64,000 nucleotides of DNA, taken from positions 2,906,001-2,970,000 of the forward strand of contig NZ_CP137555.1 in NCBI RefSeq assembly GCF_033723955.1, given 5' to 3'. Positions 45,000 through 55,051 of the stretch are shown in pieces; the stretch's first letter is position 1; each line of letters starts with the position of its first letter. The translations under genes were made by a program, and so were the position numbers. The stretch comes from Microbulbifer pacificus. Lineage in GTDB: Bacteria; Pseudomonadota; Gammaproteobacteria; Pseudomonadales; Cellvibrionaceae. The notes under the pieces were generated by a model. The model searched no databases and was not told the DNA's origin. It saw only the letters and a list, made by a program, of their open reading frames with translations.

Positions 45000-45905
45000 A
45001 TGCAAAACAAATTCATGAATGGAATTCTGGCCGCCGCGGTGGCCGTTGCCCTGGGTGCGTGCACGGCAACTGCACCGGTAGCGGACAAGGCGCAGAGCGC
45101 TGCGGTACAGGCGGAAGTCGAACAACTGCGTGTTCTGCCGCTGGAAGGCGGACGCAACTTCCGCGATCTCGGTGGCTATGAAACCACCGACGGCAAAACC
45201 GTAAAGTGGGGCAAGGTGTACCGCTCCGGTATCCTGACCAACCTGACCGCGAACGATTACGACTACCTGCGTGATCGCAACATCGCCACCATTGTTGATT
45301 TCCGCTCAACCAAGGAGCGCACCCAGGAGCCGGACAACTGGCGCGGCAGCAGTGCCATCACCCTCGAGTGGGACTACGAAATGAACTGGGAACAGGATTT
45401 TGCGAAGGTTTTCGCCAAGCCCGGTTTTACCAAGCAGGATCTCGTGGAACTGATGGACAAGGGTTATACCGACCTGGTCAAGCAGCAGACCCCGGCCTAC
45501 CGCGCCATGTTCCAGAAGCTGATCGATAGCGATGACGCCCTGCTGTTCCACTGCACCGCGGGCAAAGACCGTACCGGTATCGGCGCTGCGCTGATCCTGA
45601 CCGCGCTGGGTGTGGATCGCGAGACCGTGAAGCAGGACTACATGCTGTCCAACAAGACCCTGGCCGGCGTCAAGATGATGGAGCTGCCGGAAGATGCGAG
45701 CGAGCAGGAAAAACGCATGTACGCGTTCTTCGCCCAGCTGCCGGAAGACATTCGCGGCGCTATGTCCGGTGTAGAACTTTCCTGGCTGGAGAGCGCCTTC
45801 GCGGAAATGGAGCGAGAGCACGGATCTGTGGAAGGTTACATCGAGCATGCTCTGGATGTGGATGCGCAGGAACTCGCGCTGCTGAAAGCCCGCTACCTCC
45901 AGTAA
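45000..45905 (+). CDS. Tyrosine/phosphoinositide-type phosphatase lipoprotein, copy 1
   Basis: 301 aa. Lipobox ALGAC near residue 20 places it on a membrane facing the periplasm or outside. The fold is the Y_phosphatase3 family: GGRNFRDLGGY motif at the start, P-loop HCTAGKDRTGIG with catalytic Cys and Arg near 180. The family includes secreted phosphatases such as Listeria LipA, active on phosphotyrosine and phosphoinositides. First of three tandem copies after the TonB receptor, with a strong terminator behind it. Confidence 0.92.
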   Translation: MQNKFMNGILAAAVAVALGACTATAPVADKAQSAAVQAEVEQLRVLPLEGGRNFRDLGGYETTDGKTVKWGKVYRSGILTNLTANDYDYLRDRNIATIVDFRSTKERTQEPDNWRGSSAITLEWDYEMNWEQDFAKVFAKPGFTKQDLVELMDKGYTDLVKQQTPAYRAMFQKLIDSDDALLFHCTAGKDRTGIGAALILTALGVDRETVKQDYMLSNKTLAGVKMMELPEDASEQEKRMYAFFAQLPEDIRGAMSGVELSWLESAFAEMEREHGSVEGYIEHALDVDAQELALLKARYLQ

Positions 45906-45929
45906 TTTCAGTAATTGGAATTATCACCA

Positions 45930-45960
45930 GGCCCGCGTAAATACGCGGGCCTTTTTTTTT
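45930..45960 (+). terminator. Rho-independent terminator after phosphatase copy 1
   Basis: A 10-bp stem, GGCCCGCGTA with TACGCGGGCC, a 2-base loop and a T9 tract. It separates copy 1, and probably the receptor transcript, from copies 2 and 3. Confidence 0.92.
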
Positions 45961-45990
45961 GGGATTTTCGAAGAAAAAATGGAGAGTAGA

Positions 45991-46899
45991 ATGAAAAAAG
46001 TATTCACCAACGGCATTCTCGCGGCCGCAGTGGTACTGACACTTGGTGCCTGCAGCGCGACCGCGCCGATTGCGGGCAAAACGCAAAGCGCTGCGGTTCA
46101 GTCCGACGTTGAACACGTGCGCCTCCTGCCGCTGGAAGGCGGCCGCAACTTCCGCGACATCGGCGGTTACAAGACCGTGGATGGCAAGGAAGTGAAGTGG
46201 GGCAAGATCTACCGATCAGGAGTTCTGATACACCTGACAGAAAACGATTACGAATACCTAAAGGATCGTGAAATTGCGACTATTGTAGACTTTCGCTCAA
46301 CAGAAGAGCGGAGCGAAGAACCTGATAATTGGCGTAGTGGTGAGGTGACGACCCTAGCCTGGGATTACGAATTGGGTAACTTTGAAGAAGAGTTTACCAA
46401 AGTCATTGCAACGCCTGGCGTTGTCAAAAATGATCTGGTGCAGGTGGGCAATCGGGCATACATCGATCTGGTAAGACAGCAAACACCCGCTTTCCGAGCT
46501 ATGTTCCAGAAGTTGATTGAGAGCGATGAACCGCTACTAATTCATTGTACTGCGGGCAAAGATCGAACCGGCATCGGAGCGGCATTGATACTGACGGCTC
46601 TGGGCGTCGACCGTGAAACTGTAAAGCAAGATTATATGCTGTCTACAGAAGTTCTGAAGAAATCAAACTTATTTCAGCAATCTGATGGCGCGAATGAAAA
46701 AGAAGATCGCAGGCAAGCGTTCTTTTCCCAATTGCCACAGGAAGTTCGGGATTTTTTGATGACCCCTGATGCATCTTATGTGGATACGGCCTTTGGTGAA
46801 ATGGAGCGACAGCATGGTTCTGTGCAAGGTTACATCGAGCACGCTCTGGATGTAGACCACCAGGAACTGGCTCTGCTTAAAGCCCGTTACCTCCAATAA
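45991..46899 (+). CDS. Tyrosine/phosphoinositide-type phosphatase lipoprotein, copy 2
   Basis: 302 aa, same architecture as copy 1: lipobox LGAC, GGRNFRDIGGY, P-loop HCTAGKDRTGIG. The ATG at 45991 follows GGAG by 7 bases; the frame begins 12 bases earlier but without a site. The first 220 bases are nearly identical to copy 3, while the middle (about 46215-46830) is A/T-richer, with other codon choice, and the last 60 bases again resemble the other copies. This mosaic suggests gene conversion at the ends. Active-site residues are intact, so it is probably functional. Confidence 0.9.
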   Translation: MKKVFTNGILAAAVVLTLGACSATAPIAGKTQSAAVQSDVEHVRLLPLEGGRNFRDIGGYKTVDGKEVKWGKIYRSGVLIHLTENDYEYLKDREIATIVDFRSTEERSEEPDNWRSGEVTTLAWDYELGNFEEEFTKVIATPGVVKNDLVQVGNRAYIDLVRQQTPAFRAMFQKLIESDEPLLIHCTAGKDRTGIGAALILTALGVDRETVKQDYMLSTEVLKKSNLFQQSDGANEKEDRRQAFFSQLPQEVRDFLMTPDASYVDTAFGEMERQHGSVQGYIEHALDVDHQELALLKARYLQ

Positions 46900-46983
46900 G
46901 TTCAGAAATAGGTGTCGTCACACAGGTTGCGTAAGCGCGGCCCTATAGTTCCTATGTCCTCGAAAATGAATATAGAGAGAAGT

Positions 46984-47892
46984 ATGAAAAAAGTTTTAAC
47001 CAATGGCATTCTGGCGGCCGCAGTGGCAATGGCACTGGGTGCCTGCAGCGCGACCGCGCCGGTAGCGGACAAGGCGCAGAGCGCTACAGTTCTGTCCGAA
47101 GTTGAACACGTGCGCCTGCTACCGCTGGAAGGCGGCCGCAACTTCCGCGACATCGGCGGTTACAAGAACGCGGATGGCAAGGAAGTAAAGTGGGGCAAGA
47201 TTTACCGCTCCGGTGTACTGGAAAACCTCACGGCGAAGGATTTCGAGTACCTGCGCGACCGTGAAATTGCCACGATTGTTGACTTCCGCTCTTCTGAGGA
47301 GCGCGAAGACGAGCCCACCAATTGGCAGGCCGGGGAAATCGAGCTGCTTGCGTGGGATTACGATATGGGTGACTGGCAATCGGAATTCGCCAAGGTATTT
47401 GCCAAGCCCGGCTTTGCCAGGACGGATATCGTCCAGCTGATGGACGAGGGCTACAAAGGCACCGTTCACCAGCAGGCTCCGCACTATCGCGCCATGTTTG
47501 CGAGGCTGATCGAGAGTGATGAGCCCCTGCTATTCCACTGTACCGGCGGCAAGGACCGTACCGGGATTGGTGCCGCACTGGTGCTGACCGCGTTGGGCGT
47601 GGATCGCGAGACGGTAATGCAGGACTACCTGTTGTCTACGGAGATTCTCAAGAACTCTGATCTGAAGGCACTGCCGCAGACCAGCAATGAGAAGGAAAGC
47701 CGTATGTACGCGTTCATCGCCAGCTTGCCGGAAGATGTCCGTGACGCACTTATCGGCGTGGAGGCATCCTACCTTGAGTCTGCCTTCGCGGAAATGGAGC
47801 GTGAGCACGGCTCTGTTGAAGGTTACATCGAGAATGCGCTGGATGTGGATGCGCAGGAGCTGGCGCTGTTGAAGGCTCGCTACCTGCAGTAA
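46984..47892 (+). CDS. Tyrosine/phosphoinositide-type phosphatase lipoprotein, copy 3
   Basis: 302 aa. The ATG at 46984 follows GAGAGAAG. Lipobox LGAC, GGRNFRDIGGY, and the P-loop HCTGGKDRTGIG, where Gly replaces the Ala found in copies 1 and 2. The catalytic Cys, Asp and Arg are kept. Its high GC content matches copy 1. It lies 84 bases after copy 2 and is probably transcribed with it. Redundant or diversified specificity is possible. Confidence 0.91.
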   Translation: MKKVLTNGILAAAVAMALGACSATAPVADKAQSATVLSEVEHVRLLPLEGGRNFRDIGGYKNADGKEVKWGKIYRSGVLENLTAKDFEYLRDREIATIVDFRSSEEREDEPTNWQAGEIELLAWDYDMGDWQSEFAKVFAKPGFARTDIVQLMDEGYKGTVHQQAPHYRAMFARLIESDEPLLFHCTGGKDRTGIGAALVLTALGVDRETVMQDYLLSTEILKNSDLKALPQTSNEKESRMYAFIASLPEDVRDALIGVEASYLESAFAEMEREHGSVEGYIENALDVDAQELALLKARYLQ

Positions 47893-48152
47893 GGCATTTT
47901 GTTGAGGCTTTGGATGGATTCAGGCTGTTTTTTGCCCCATCCAATGCCACTGGTTCCATTGCAGCGCAAACTGTAGTGGTTCAGTTCCGAGTTGAGGTAA
48001 CCCGGTGATGCCCATCAGCGGGTGACTTTGCTATGTATGTCGCATTTTTTTGTGATGTGGCCCGCAGGTTGCAAGGGTTAGTGTTCCGGCATTTCTGGCC
48101 AGCGCCAGCATTTTGCCAGTTCATCAATTCTGCAGCGCTCGGGAGCAAAGCC

Positions 48153-48869
48153 ATGTCTCTGAATCGACACTTCCTCTCCACCGTCTGGGTAAAAACTCAA
48201 ATTCTGTTTCTCGCGGTGTCCGCCTGCTTGCCGTCGGCGGCATTTGCCAAGGTTTCATCTGTCTGGCCGGGCTACAACGGTAGTGATGCCGCGACCTGGT
48301 TGGCGGTTGCTCCGGTGGAGATTCGAATCGAAGCCCCCACCCCACTCACGGGCAATAATCTGCAATTGCTTCTCGCGCTCTCGGGGGACGGTGACCTGGG
48401 TGAATTGCGGCAAAAGGCGAGTCAGGAATTCAGTGACTACCTGAATCAGCAGGTGCAGAAGCGCTTCGGGGATTTTTTTATCGATGAACGGGTACATCTG
48501 GTGGACGAAGGTGCGCTGCTGACCCTGTCCACCAATTTTGACGTGCGCATCCGACAGAAAATTAGCGATATTGTCAGTCGTAAAAACTACGATCTGGAAA
48601 AAGGCATCATGATTGCCTATGGCAAGTTCCACTATCGCCTGGAGGGGCCGGTGGTAGGTGCGCAGGCACTGCGAGAAGGCACGGTAGATATTTCAGAACT
48701 GGCGTTGCAGACAAACTACAGTACGCTGGTTCCGAAAGATGCCGGGACGGTAGAAGATACCACCCGCGAGGCCACCGAGCGGTTGCTGGCGGATATCGCC
48801 GAAGAGGTCCTCGACCAGATCGAAAACATATTGGAGGCGGATTCGTTGGTGGTATTGGCCCGAAGATAA
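48153..48869 (+). CDS. Exported protein of unknown function
   Basis: 238 aa. The ATG at 48153 follows GGGAGCAAAGCC and begins a signal peptide ending at AAFAK near residue 30. The frame is open further upstream but without exported character. The mature part is mixed alpha/beta with no family I recognise. A helical C-terminus (TTREATERLLADIAEEVLDQIENIL) ends it. It stands alone between the phosphatases and the formaldehyde genes; the 260-base gap before it shows nothing notable. Confidence 0.75.
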   Translation: MSLNRHFLSTVWVKTQILFLAVSACLPSAAFAKVSSVWPGYNGSDAATWLAVAPVEIRIEAPTPLTGNNLQLLLALSGDGDLGELRQKASQEFSDYLNQQVQKRFGDFFIDERVHLVDEGALLTLSTNFDVRIRQKISDIVSRKNYDLEKGIMIAYGKFHYRLEGPVVGAQALREGTVDISELALQTNYSTLVPKDAGTVEDTTREATERLLADIAEEVLDQIENILEADSLVVLARR

Positions 48870-48976
48870 GTTCTGCGGGCCCGATTTCAATTGCCATGCT
48901 GGTGTGGCGCATGGGTGTGCAAAAATTAACCGGGTTTTGTGTAGTTGTGACAGGCAGCCAAGTCCTGATCTGTTAA

Positions 48977-50155
<1,179 letters not shown>

Positions 50156-50164
50156 GGTGCGCCG

Positions 50165-51007
50165 ATGACTTTGCAACTAGTCAGCAAAACCCAGTGCTTC
50201 GACGGTGCCCAGTGCCAGTACACACACCGTTCGGATGTGCTCGACTGCGAGATGCGCTTTTCCGTTTTTCTGCCTTCACAGGCGGAAAAGGATGAGAGCT
50301 TTCCGGTAATCTACTGGCTCTCCGGCCTGACCTGCACCGATGAAAACTTCTCCCAGAAGGCCGGTGCGCAGCGCATGGCCGCGGAACTGGGCATTGTGCT
50401 GGTGATTCCGGATACCAGCCCACGCGGGGACGATGTGGCGGATGATGAGGGCTACGACCTGGGCAAGGGCGCAGGCTTTTATGTCAACGCCACGCAAACG
50501 CCGTGGAAGCCTCACTACCGGATGTACGATTACATCGTCGACGAATTGCCGGCATTGATCGAGGCGAATTTTCCGGTGGGTGATCGCCGTGCTATTTGTG
50601 GCCACTCCATGGGTGGCCACGGTGCACTGACCATTGCGCTGAAAAATCCCGGGCGTTTTACTTCGGTCTCGGCCTTCAGCCCGATCTGCAATCCCATTGC
50701 CTGCCCCTGGGGTGAAAAAGCATTTTCGGCTTATCTTGGCGAAGACCGTTCAACCTGGGAGGAGTATGACGCGACGGTACTGCTGAGCCGTGCCACCGAG
50801 CGTTTGCCGATGCTGATTTCCCAGGGTGAGGAAGACCAGTTCCTGGAACAGCAGCTGAAACCCAATGCACTCGAGGCTGCCGCCGAGGCCGCGGGTTATC
50901 CGGTGAAGATCGAGCATCACGCGGGCTACGATCACAGCTATTACTTTATTGCGTCTTTTATCGAGCAGCATCTGCGCTTCCATGCGGATTATCTGCTGGC
51001 ACACTAG
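50165..51007 (+). CDS. fghA: S-formylglutathione hydrolase
   Basis: 280 aa alpha/beta-hydrolase (esterase D family) releasing formate and glutathione from S-formylglutathione. Nucleophile Ser in [11 protein letters not shown], His in [11 protein letters not shown], and conserved [10 protein letters not shown]. Second gene of a two-gene unit with frmA, 9 bases apart, so probably co-translated. Normal family length. Confidence 0.97.
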   Translation: MTLQLVSKTQCFDGAQCQYTHRSDVLDCEMRFSVFLPSQAEKDESFPVIYWLSGLTCTDENFSQKAGAQRMAAELGIVLVIPDTSPRGDDVADDEGYDLGKGAGFYVNATQTPWKPHYRMYDYIVDELPALIEANFPVGDRRAICGHSMGGHGALTIALKNPGRFTSVSAFSPICNPIACPWGEKAFSAYLGEDRSTWEEYDATVLLSRATERLPMLISQGEEDQFLEQQLKPNALEAAAEAAGYPVKIEHHAGYDHSYYFIASFIEQHLRFHADYLLAH

Positions 51008-51055
51008 CCAAATAATTTAAGTAGCTAGTAAAAAGCATTGTTGTGATGCGATAAA

Positions 51056-51089
51056 GCCTGAAGTTCATTTGAACTTCAGGCTTTTTTAT
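51056..51089. terminator. Bidirectional terminator between fghA and sqr
   Basis: An 11-bp stem, GCCTGAAGTTC (51056-51066) with GAACTTCAGGC (51071-51081), then T6ATTT on the + strand. The minus-strand side is followed by TTTATCGC, so it may also serve the convergent sqr. Confidence 0.88.
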
Positions 51090-52418
51090 TTATGGTGACA
51101 CGCTCTCTTTCTGCTTGCTCTCGGCATCCGGTGTCTTTAGAGAATCAGGAGAGGTCAGCCACTCTCGCCCCTTAAGCATTCCCTGCCAATAAAATTCCGG
51201 TAAGAACTTTGCCTTGAGCGCCCACGCCAGCGATGTTGCCTTGGTACCGTCATTCAGCCATTTCGGGAAAGTCGGCAACAGTTTGCCGCCGTAGCCGAAT
51301 TCCGCCAGCACAATCTTTCCGCGCTCTACCGTCAGTGGGCAGGACCCGTAGCCATCGTAGGCGACCACTGGCTCATCGCCGTCCAGCACACTGCAGAGAT
51401 TCTCGGCCACTACCGGGACTTGCTTGCGTACAGCCGCCGCAGTTTTTGCGTTGGGAGTGTTGGTGACATCACCTAGTCCCCAGATATTGGAAAACCGTTT
51501 GTGGCGTAGGGTGGCTGAATCGACATCCACCCAGCCTGCCTCATCCGCCAACGGGCTGCTGCGAATAAAATCCGGCGCACACTGCGGCGGGCAGACGTGA
51601 ATCATGTCGAAATCACTTTCAACCAGGTGCTCGGAGCCGTCTTCCGCCTTCGCACTGAACCAGGCTTTGCGGGCATTGCCATCGATCCTGACCAGATTGT
51701 GGCCGAAGTGCAGGCCGGCGTGATACTTCTCCATATAGCTGGAAAGCGCCGGGACATAGTCCTGCACACCGAACAACACGGCACCGGCGTTGTAGAAATG
51801 CACCTGAATATCGTCCAACGAGCCATTCTTATGCCAATGGTCCGCAGACAGGTACAGGGCCTTTTGTGGTGCTCCCGCGCATTTGATCGGCATGGGTGGC
51901 TGGGTGAACAGCGCCTTGCCGTCCTTCAGGCTCCTGACCAGTTCCCAGGTATAGGGCGCCAGGTCATATTGGTAATTGGAGGTTACGCCATTTTTGCCGA
52001 GTGTTTCGGGCAGGCCTTCTACCGCCGCCCAATTCAGTTTGAGCCCGGCAGCCACGATCAGCTGGTCGTAGTAAACCGCCCCTTTTTCGGAGAGCAGCAG
52101 CTTGTTTTCCTGCGGTACGAATGTCTCCACCGCATCTTTGATCCAGTTGGCGCCCGCTGGAATCACGCTTTGCATGCTGCGCTTGGTGGTGTCGTTATCG
52201 AAAATTCCTCCACCGACCATTGTCCAGCCCGGCTGGTAGCAGTGAACCTCGGAAGGGTCAATCAGCGCTATCTTTAACTGCGGCTTGCGTTTCAAAAGGC
52301 CTGCGGTTATCGCTATACCACCCGAACCGGCGCCCACCACCACAACGTCAAAGTGAGCACCCGCGGTACCCGCATTTGAAGCAGAAGGTTTTTCGATCTT
52401 TGTTGTTATCGTCATCAT
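51090..52418 (-). CDS. sqr: Sulfide:quinone oxidoreductase
   Basis: 442 aa FAD enzyme oxidising sulfide to a persulfide or polysulfide and reducing quinone. The dinucleotide-binding motif VVVVGAGSGGIAIT begins near residue 25. Redox-type cysteines occur in PIKCAGAPQKA and in CPPQCAP, and HCYQPGWTMVGGG matches the SQR family (type II, mitochondrial-like). GGAGATGCG precedes the start. It follows the persulfide dioxygenase by 21 bases, with a FisR-type regulator divergent, as in known sqr-pdo loci. Confidence 0.93.
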   Translation of the reverse strand: MMTITTKIEKPSASNAGTAGAHFDVVVVGAGSGGIAITAGLLKRKPQLKIALIDPSEVHCYQPGWTMVGGGIFDNDTTKRSMQSVIPAGANWIKDAVETFVPQENKLLLSEKGAVYYDQLIVAAGLKLNWAAVEGLPETLGKNGVTSNYQYDLAPYTWELVRSLKDGKALFTQPPMPIKCAGAPQKALYLSADHWHKNGSLDDIQVHFYNAGAVLFGVQDYVPALSSYMEKYHAGLHFGHNLVRIDGNARKAWFSAKAEDGSEHLVESDFDMIHVCPPQCAPDFIRSSPLADEAGWVDVDSATLRHKRFSNIWGLGDVTNTPNAKTAAAVRKQVPVVAENLCSVLDGDEPVVAYDGYGSCPLTVERGKIVLAEFGYGGKLLPTFPKWLNDGTKATSLAWALKAKFLPEFYWQGMLKGREWLTSPDSLKTPDAESKQKESVSP

Positions 52419-52439
52419 CGCATCTCCATCAGTCGCTTT

Positions 52440-53321
52440 TTAATCGAACGCGTTCACTGGAACCTTTAGATACACCGTTCCATTGGTTTCTGCTTCGGGG
52501 AAATGGCCCGCCCGCATATTGACTTGCAGGGAAGGGAGAATAAGCCTTGGCATTTCCAGCCCGCTGTCCCGAGCCTGTCGCATTTCCACGAATACCGATT
52601 TTCCAATACCGGATTTAACATGGATATTCCCGCCTTTTTCCTCTTCCACGCTGGTGAGGTACTCAAGGCCGCGGGTTTCGGGCGGATAGTCGTGACACAT
52701 GAAAATACGGGTTTCATCGGGCAGGCTGAGGATTTTCTGGATTGAGTCGTAGAGCACGCCCGCATCGCCTCCCGGAAAGTCCGCGCGTGCGGTGCCGAGG
52801 TCAGGCATGAATAGCGTGTCGCCGACAAAGGCCGCATCGCCCATCACATGCGTCATACAGGCCGGCGTGTGCCCCGGTGTATGGATTGCCTTACAGTGCA
52901 GCTCGCCCACCTGATAATCTTCGCCGTCCTTAAACAGGCGATCGAACTGTGAACCATCGCGACGGAATTCGCTGCCCTCATTGAAAATACTGCCGAAAGT
53001 TTCCTGCACCGTCAGAATATGTTCGCCAATCCCCAGCTTGCCGCCGAGTTTTTCCTGAATGTATGGCGCAGCCGTTAAGTGATCGGCGTGAACGTGGGTT
53101 TCGATCAGCCATTCGAGCTTCAGGTTATTTTTCCGCACATAGTCGATGATGCTATCAGCGCCCGCATAGCTGACTGCTCCGGACGCGTAATCAAAATTGA
53201 GCACCGAGTCGACGATTGCGCAGGATGCCGAAGATGGGTCTTTCACCACATAGGAAAACGTATTTGTGTCTTCGTCAAAAAAAGGAGTCACATGTGGCTT
53301 CTGATTGCCTGCCATTGTCAT
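52440..53321 (-). CDS. pdo: Persulfide dioxygenase (ETHE1-like / Blh metallo-beta-lactamase fold)
   Basis: 293 aa non-heme iron enzyme oxidising glutathione persulfide to sulfite. The metal-binding THVHADHLTAAPY motif, HTPGHTPACM, VGDTLF and CHDYPP are visible. It starts at ATG 53321 with GGAAGGTG just upstream; the extension to 53336 would start at a TTG. First gene of the sulfur operon, read from a sigma-54-type promoter. The longer C-terminal region (about 290 aa total) fits the Blh-type PDO group. Confidence 0.92.
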   Translation of the reverse strand: MTMAGNQKPHVTPFFDEDTNTFSYVVKDPSSASCAIVDSVLNFDYASGAVSYAGADSIIDYVRKNNLKLEWLIETHVHADHLTAAPYIQEKLGGKLGIGEHILTVQETFGSIFNEGSEFRRDGSQFDRLFKDGEDYQVGELHCKAIHTPGHTPACMTHVMGDAAFVGDTLFMPDLGTARADFPGGDAGVLYDSIQKILSLPDETRIFMCHDYPPETRGLEYLTSVEEEKGGNIHVKSGIGKSVFVEMRQARDSGLEMPRLILPSLQVNMRAGHFPEAETNGTVYLKVPVNAFD

Positions 53322-53489
53322 AAATGCACCTTCCAAATTGCCTTATCACCAGCTCGCACTGGCCGTACCAGCAGAATTCCGGGCGGGCAAAATCTAGCCC
53401 GCGGGGGCCGACGAGAAGGGCGCTGAGAGATACACAGCCCATCTGGGAGTTGCGTGTGCCTCTACAGTCACCCCTCTCCCTTGATGCTT

Positions 53490-53505
53490 AGCAGAACCCG
53501 TGCCA
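53490..53505 (-). promoter_or_regulatory. Sigma-54 (-24/-12) promoter for pdo-sqr
   Basis: On the minus strand the sequence TGGCACGGGTTCTGCT matches the consensus TGGCAC-N5-TTGCW with one change, and GG-N10-GC spacing is exact. Transcription would start near 53479, about 158 bases before pdo. The divergent gene encodes the sigma-54 activator. Confidence 0.8.
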
Positions 53506-53590
53506 ATCCCATGAGTGGCGCTAAGCCATTGTTTTACATTGATTTTATTTTCCTGGGGCCAAATTGATACTTGACACTCTCACGGAAAAT

Positions 53591-53625
53591 TGTCATTTGT
53601 GGCAAACAATTTGCCACTTGTGACA
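53591..53625. promoter_or_regulatory. 35-bp symmetric palindrome, probable FisR operator
   Basis: TGTCA-TTT-GTGGCAAA-CAA-TTTGCCAC-TTG-TGACA: outer 5-bp and inner 8-bp arms placed with equal spacing about a 3-bp centre. It lies 85-120 bases upstream of the sigma-54 promoter, a normal enhancer distance, and only 8 bases before the fisR start codon, so autoregulation is likely. Confidence 0.75.
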
Positions 53626-53632
53626 GTCCGCC

Positions 53633-54976
53633 ATGACCTTGATAGTCTCCGACAGGAAACCTTTTGCAGAAGCCGGCGCCATTCTGGAGGGCTTCGACTG
53701 CCCGGCGATTCTCGTCGCACCGGATTACACCATTCTCGCCACCAACAGCCATTACCAGGCCCAGTTCGGTGAAATTGATCCGCGTCAGGGGCACCACTGC
53801 TTCGAGGTGTCCCACGGCTTAAGCGTCCCCTGTGACCAGGCCGGTGAGGACTGCCCTCTGGCTGCCGCCATGGCATCTGGTCACAAGGAGCGGGTGCTGC
53901 ACATTCATCGCAGCCCCCGCGGTAGGGAACACATCGATGTAGAGATGCTGCCGATCCTGGACGACGATGGGGCCCTCATTTGTTTTGTCGAGTTGCTGCA
54001 TGCGGTCCCTACTGCCGGTGCGGAAAATATCGATCAGACAATGGTTGGCAGCAGCAAGGCGTTTACGGACATGCTCGCCAAAATCAGCCGCGTCAGTGCG
54101 ACGGATGCGGCGGTGCTGCTGTTGGGGGAGTCGGGTACCGGGAAGGAACTGGCGGCCGCCGCAATTCACCAAGGCAGCAGCCGCAACGAGAAACCCCTGG
54201 TGACTCTGGAGTGCGCAGGCCTAAGTGATTCGCTGTTTGAGACAGAATTGTTCGGGCACGTTAAGGGCGCCTTTACCGGAGCCCACGCCGACAAGACGGG
54301 GCTGGTGGAGCTGGCGAATGGTGGAACCCTGTTTCTGGATGAGATAGGAGATGTGCCGCCATCAATGCAGGTAAAACTGCTCCGCCTGCTTGAAAGTGGT
54401 ACTTATCGGCGAGTGGGGTCGTCACAGCTGCGTTCGGCCAATTTCCGGCTGATCTGTGCTACACACAAGGATATCCGTACCCTGGTTGAAGCGGGGGAGT
54501 TTCGCCAGGACCTCTACTACCGTATCAATGTCTTTCCAATCCGCCTTCCTTCTCTCGCTCAAAGAACGGAGGATCTCCCTTTGCTGGCAGAGGCGCTGCT
54601 GAAGCGTATCAGCCCCCACAAGCGCTTTCATTTGACCGCTCCGGCAATGAACGCTCTGAAGTCCCACTCCTTCCCGGGTAATATCCGCGAGCTTCGAAAC
54701 CTGCTTACCCGGGCAATTGTACTTAGCGATACCAACCTGATTGACGACGCGCTAATACGCGAGAGCCTCGAAGTGGAAGTTCCGGTGGAAGCAACCCCAG
54801 ATCGCCGAGAGGGTAACCGCAGCCATCCAGAATGGACGGACCTGAAAACAGCAGAAGCCCGCTACCTTGAAGAGCTGATGGTTGCCCACGGTAATGACAA
54901 AGAGGCTGTAGCCAATATTGCCGGTATCAGCCTGCGTTCCCTCTACCGGAAGCTGGATCAAATACGCATCAAATAA
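53633..54976 (+). CDS. fisR: Sigma-54-dependent sulfane-sulfur sensor regulator (FisR type)
   Basis: 447 aa. The N-terminal PAS-like sensing domain has three cysteines at 56, 67 and 74 (HHCFE, VPCDQ, EDCPL). Their spacings of 11 and 7 match Cys53/64/71 of the known sulfane-sulfur sensor FisR of Cupriavidus. The AAA+ domain shows GESGTGKE (Walker A), the sigma-54 contact [12 protein letters not shown] and [11 protein letters not shown] Fis-type helix-turn-helix ([20 protein letters not shown]) ends the protein. No ribosome-binding site is evident; a weak -35 (TTGACA at 53571) precedes a palindrome that overlaps its leader. It should activate pdo-sqr when polysulfide accumulates. Confidence 0.93.
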   Translation: MTLIVSDRKPFAEAGAILEGFDCPAILVAPDYTILATNSHYQAQFGEIDPRQGHHCFEVSHGLSVPCDQAGEDCPLAAAMASGHKERVLHIHRSPRGREHIDVEMLPILDDDGALICFVELLHAVPTAGAENIDQTMVGSSKAFTDMLAKISRVSATDAAVLLLGESGTGKELAAAAIHQGSSRNEKPLVTLECAGLSDSLFETELFGHVKGAFTGAHADKTGLVELANGGTLFLDEIGDVPPSMQVKLLRLLESGTYRRVGSSQLRSANFRLICATHKDIRTLVEAGEFRQDLYYRINVFPIRLPSLAQRTEDLPLLAEALLKRISPHKRFHLTAPAMNALKSHSFPGNIRELRNLLTRAIVLSDTNLIDDALIRESLEVEVPVEATPDRREGNRSHPEWTDLKTAEARYLEELMVAHGNDKEAVANIAGISLRSLYRKLDQIRIK

Positions 54977-55051
54977 AACCGCAGGCAACAATCGGTTCTA
55001 GAGGTGGAACTTATCTTTGCCTGCCGTGTTATTTTTAACATCAGTTATGTT

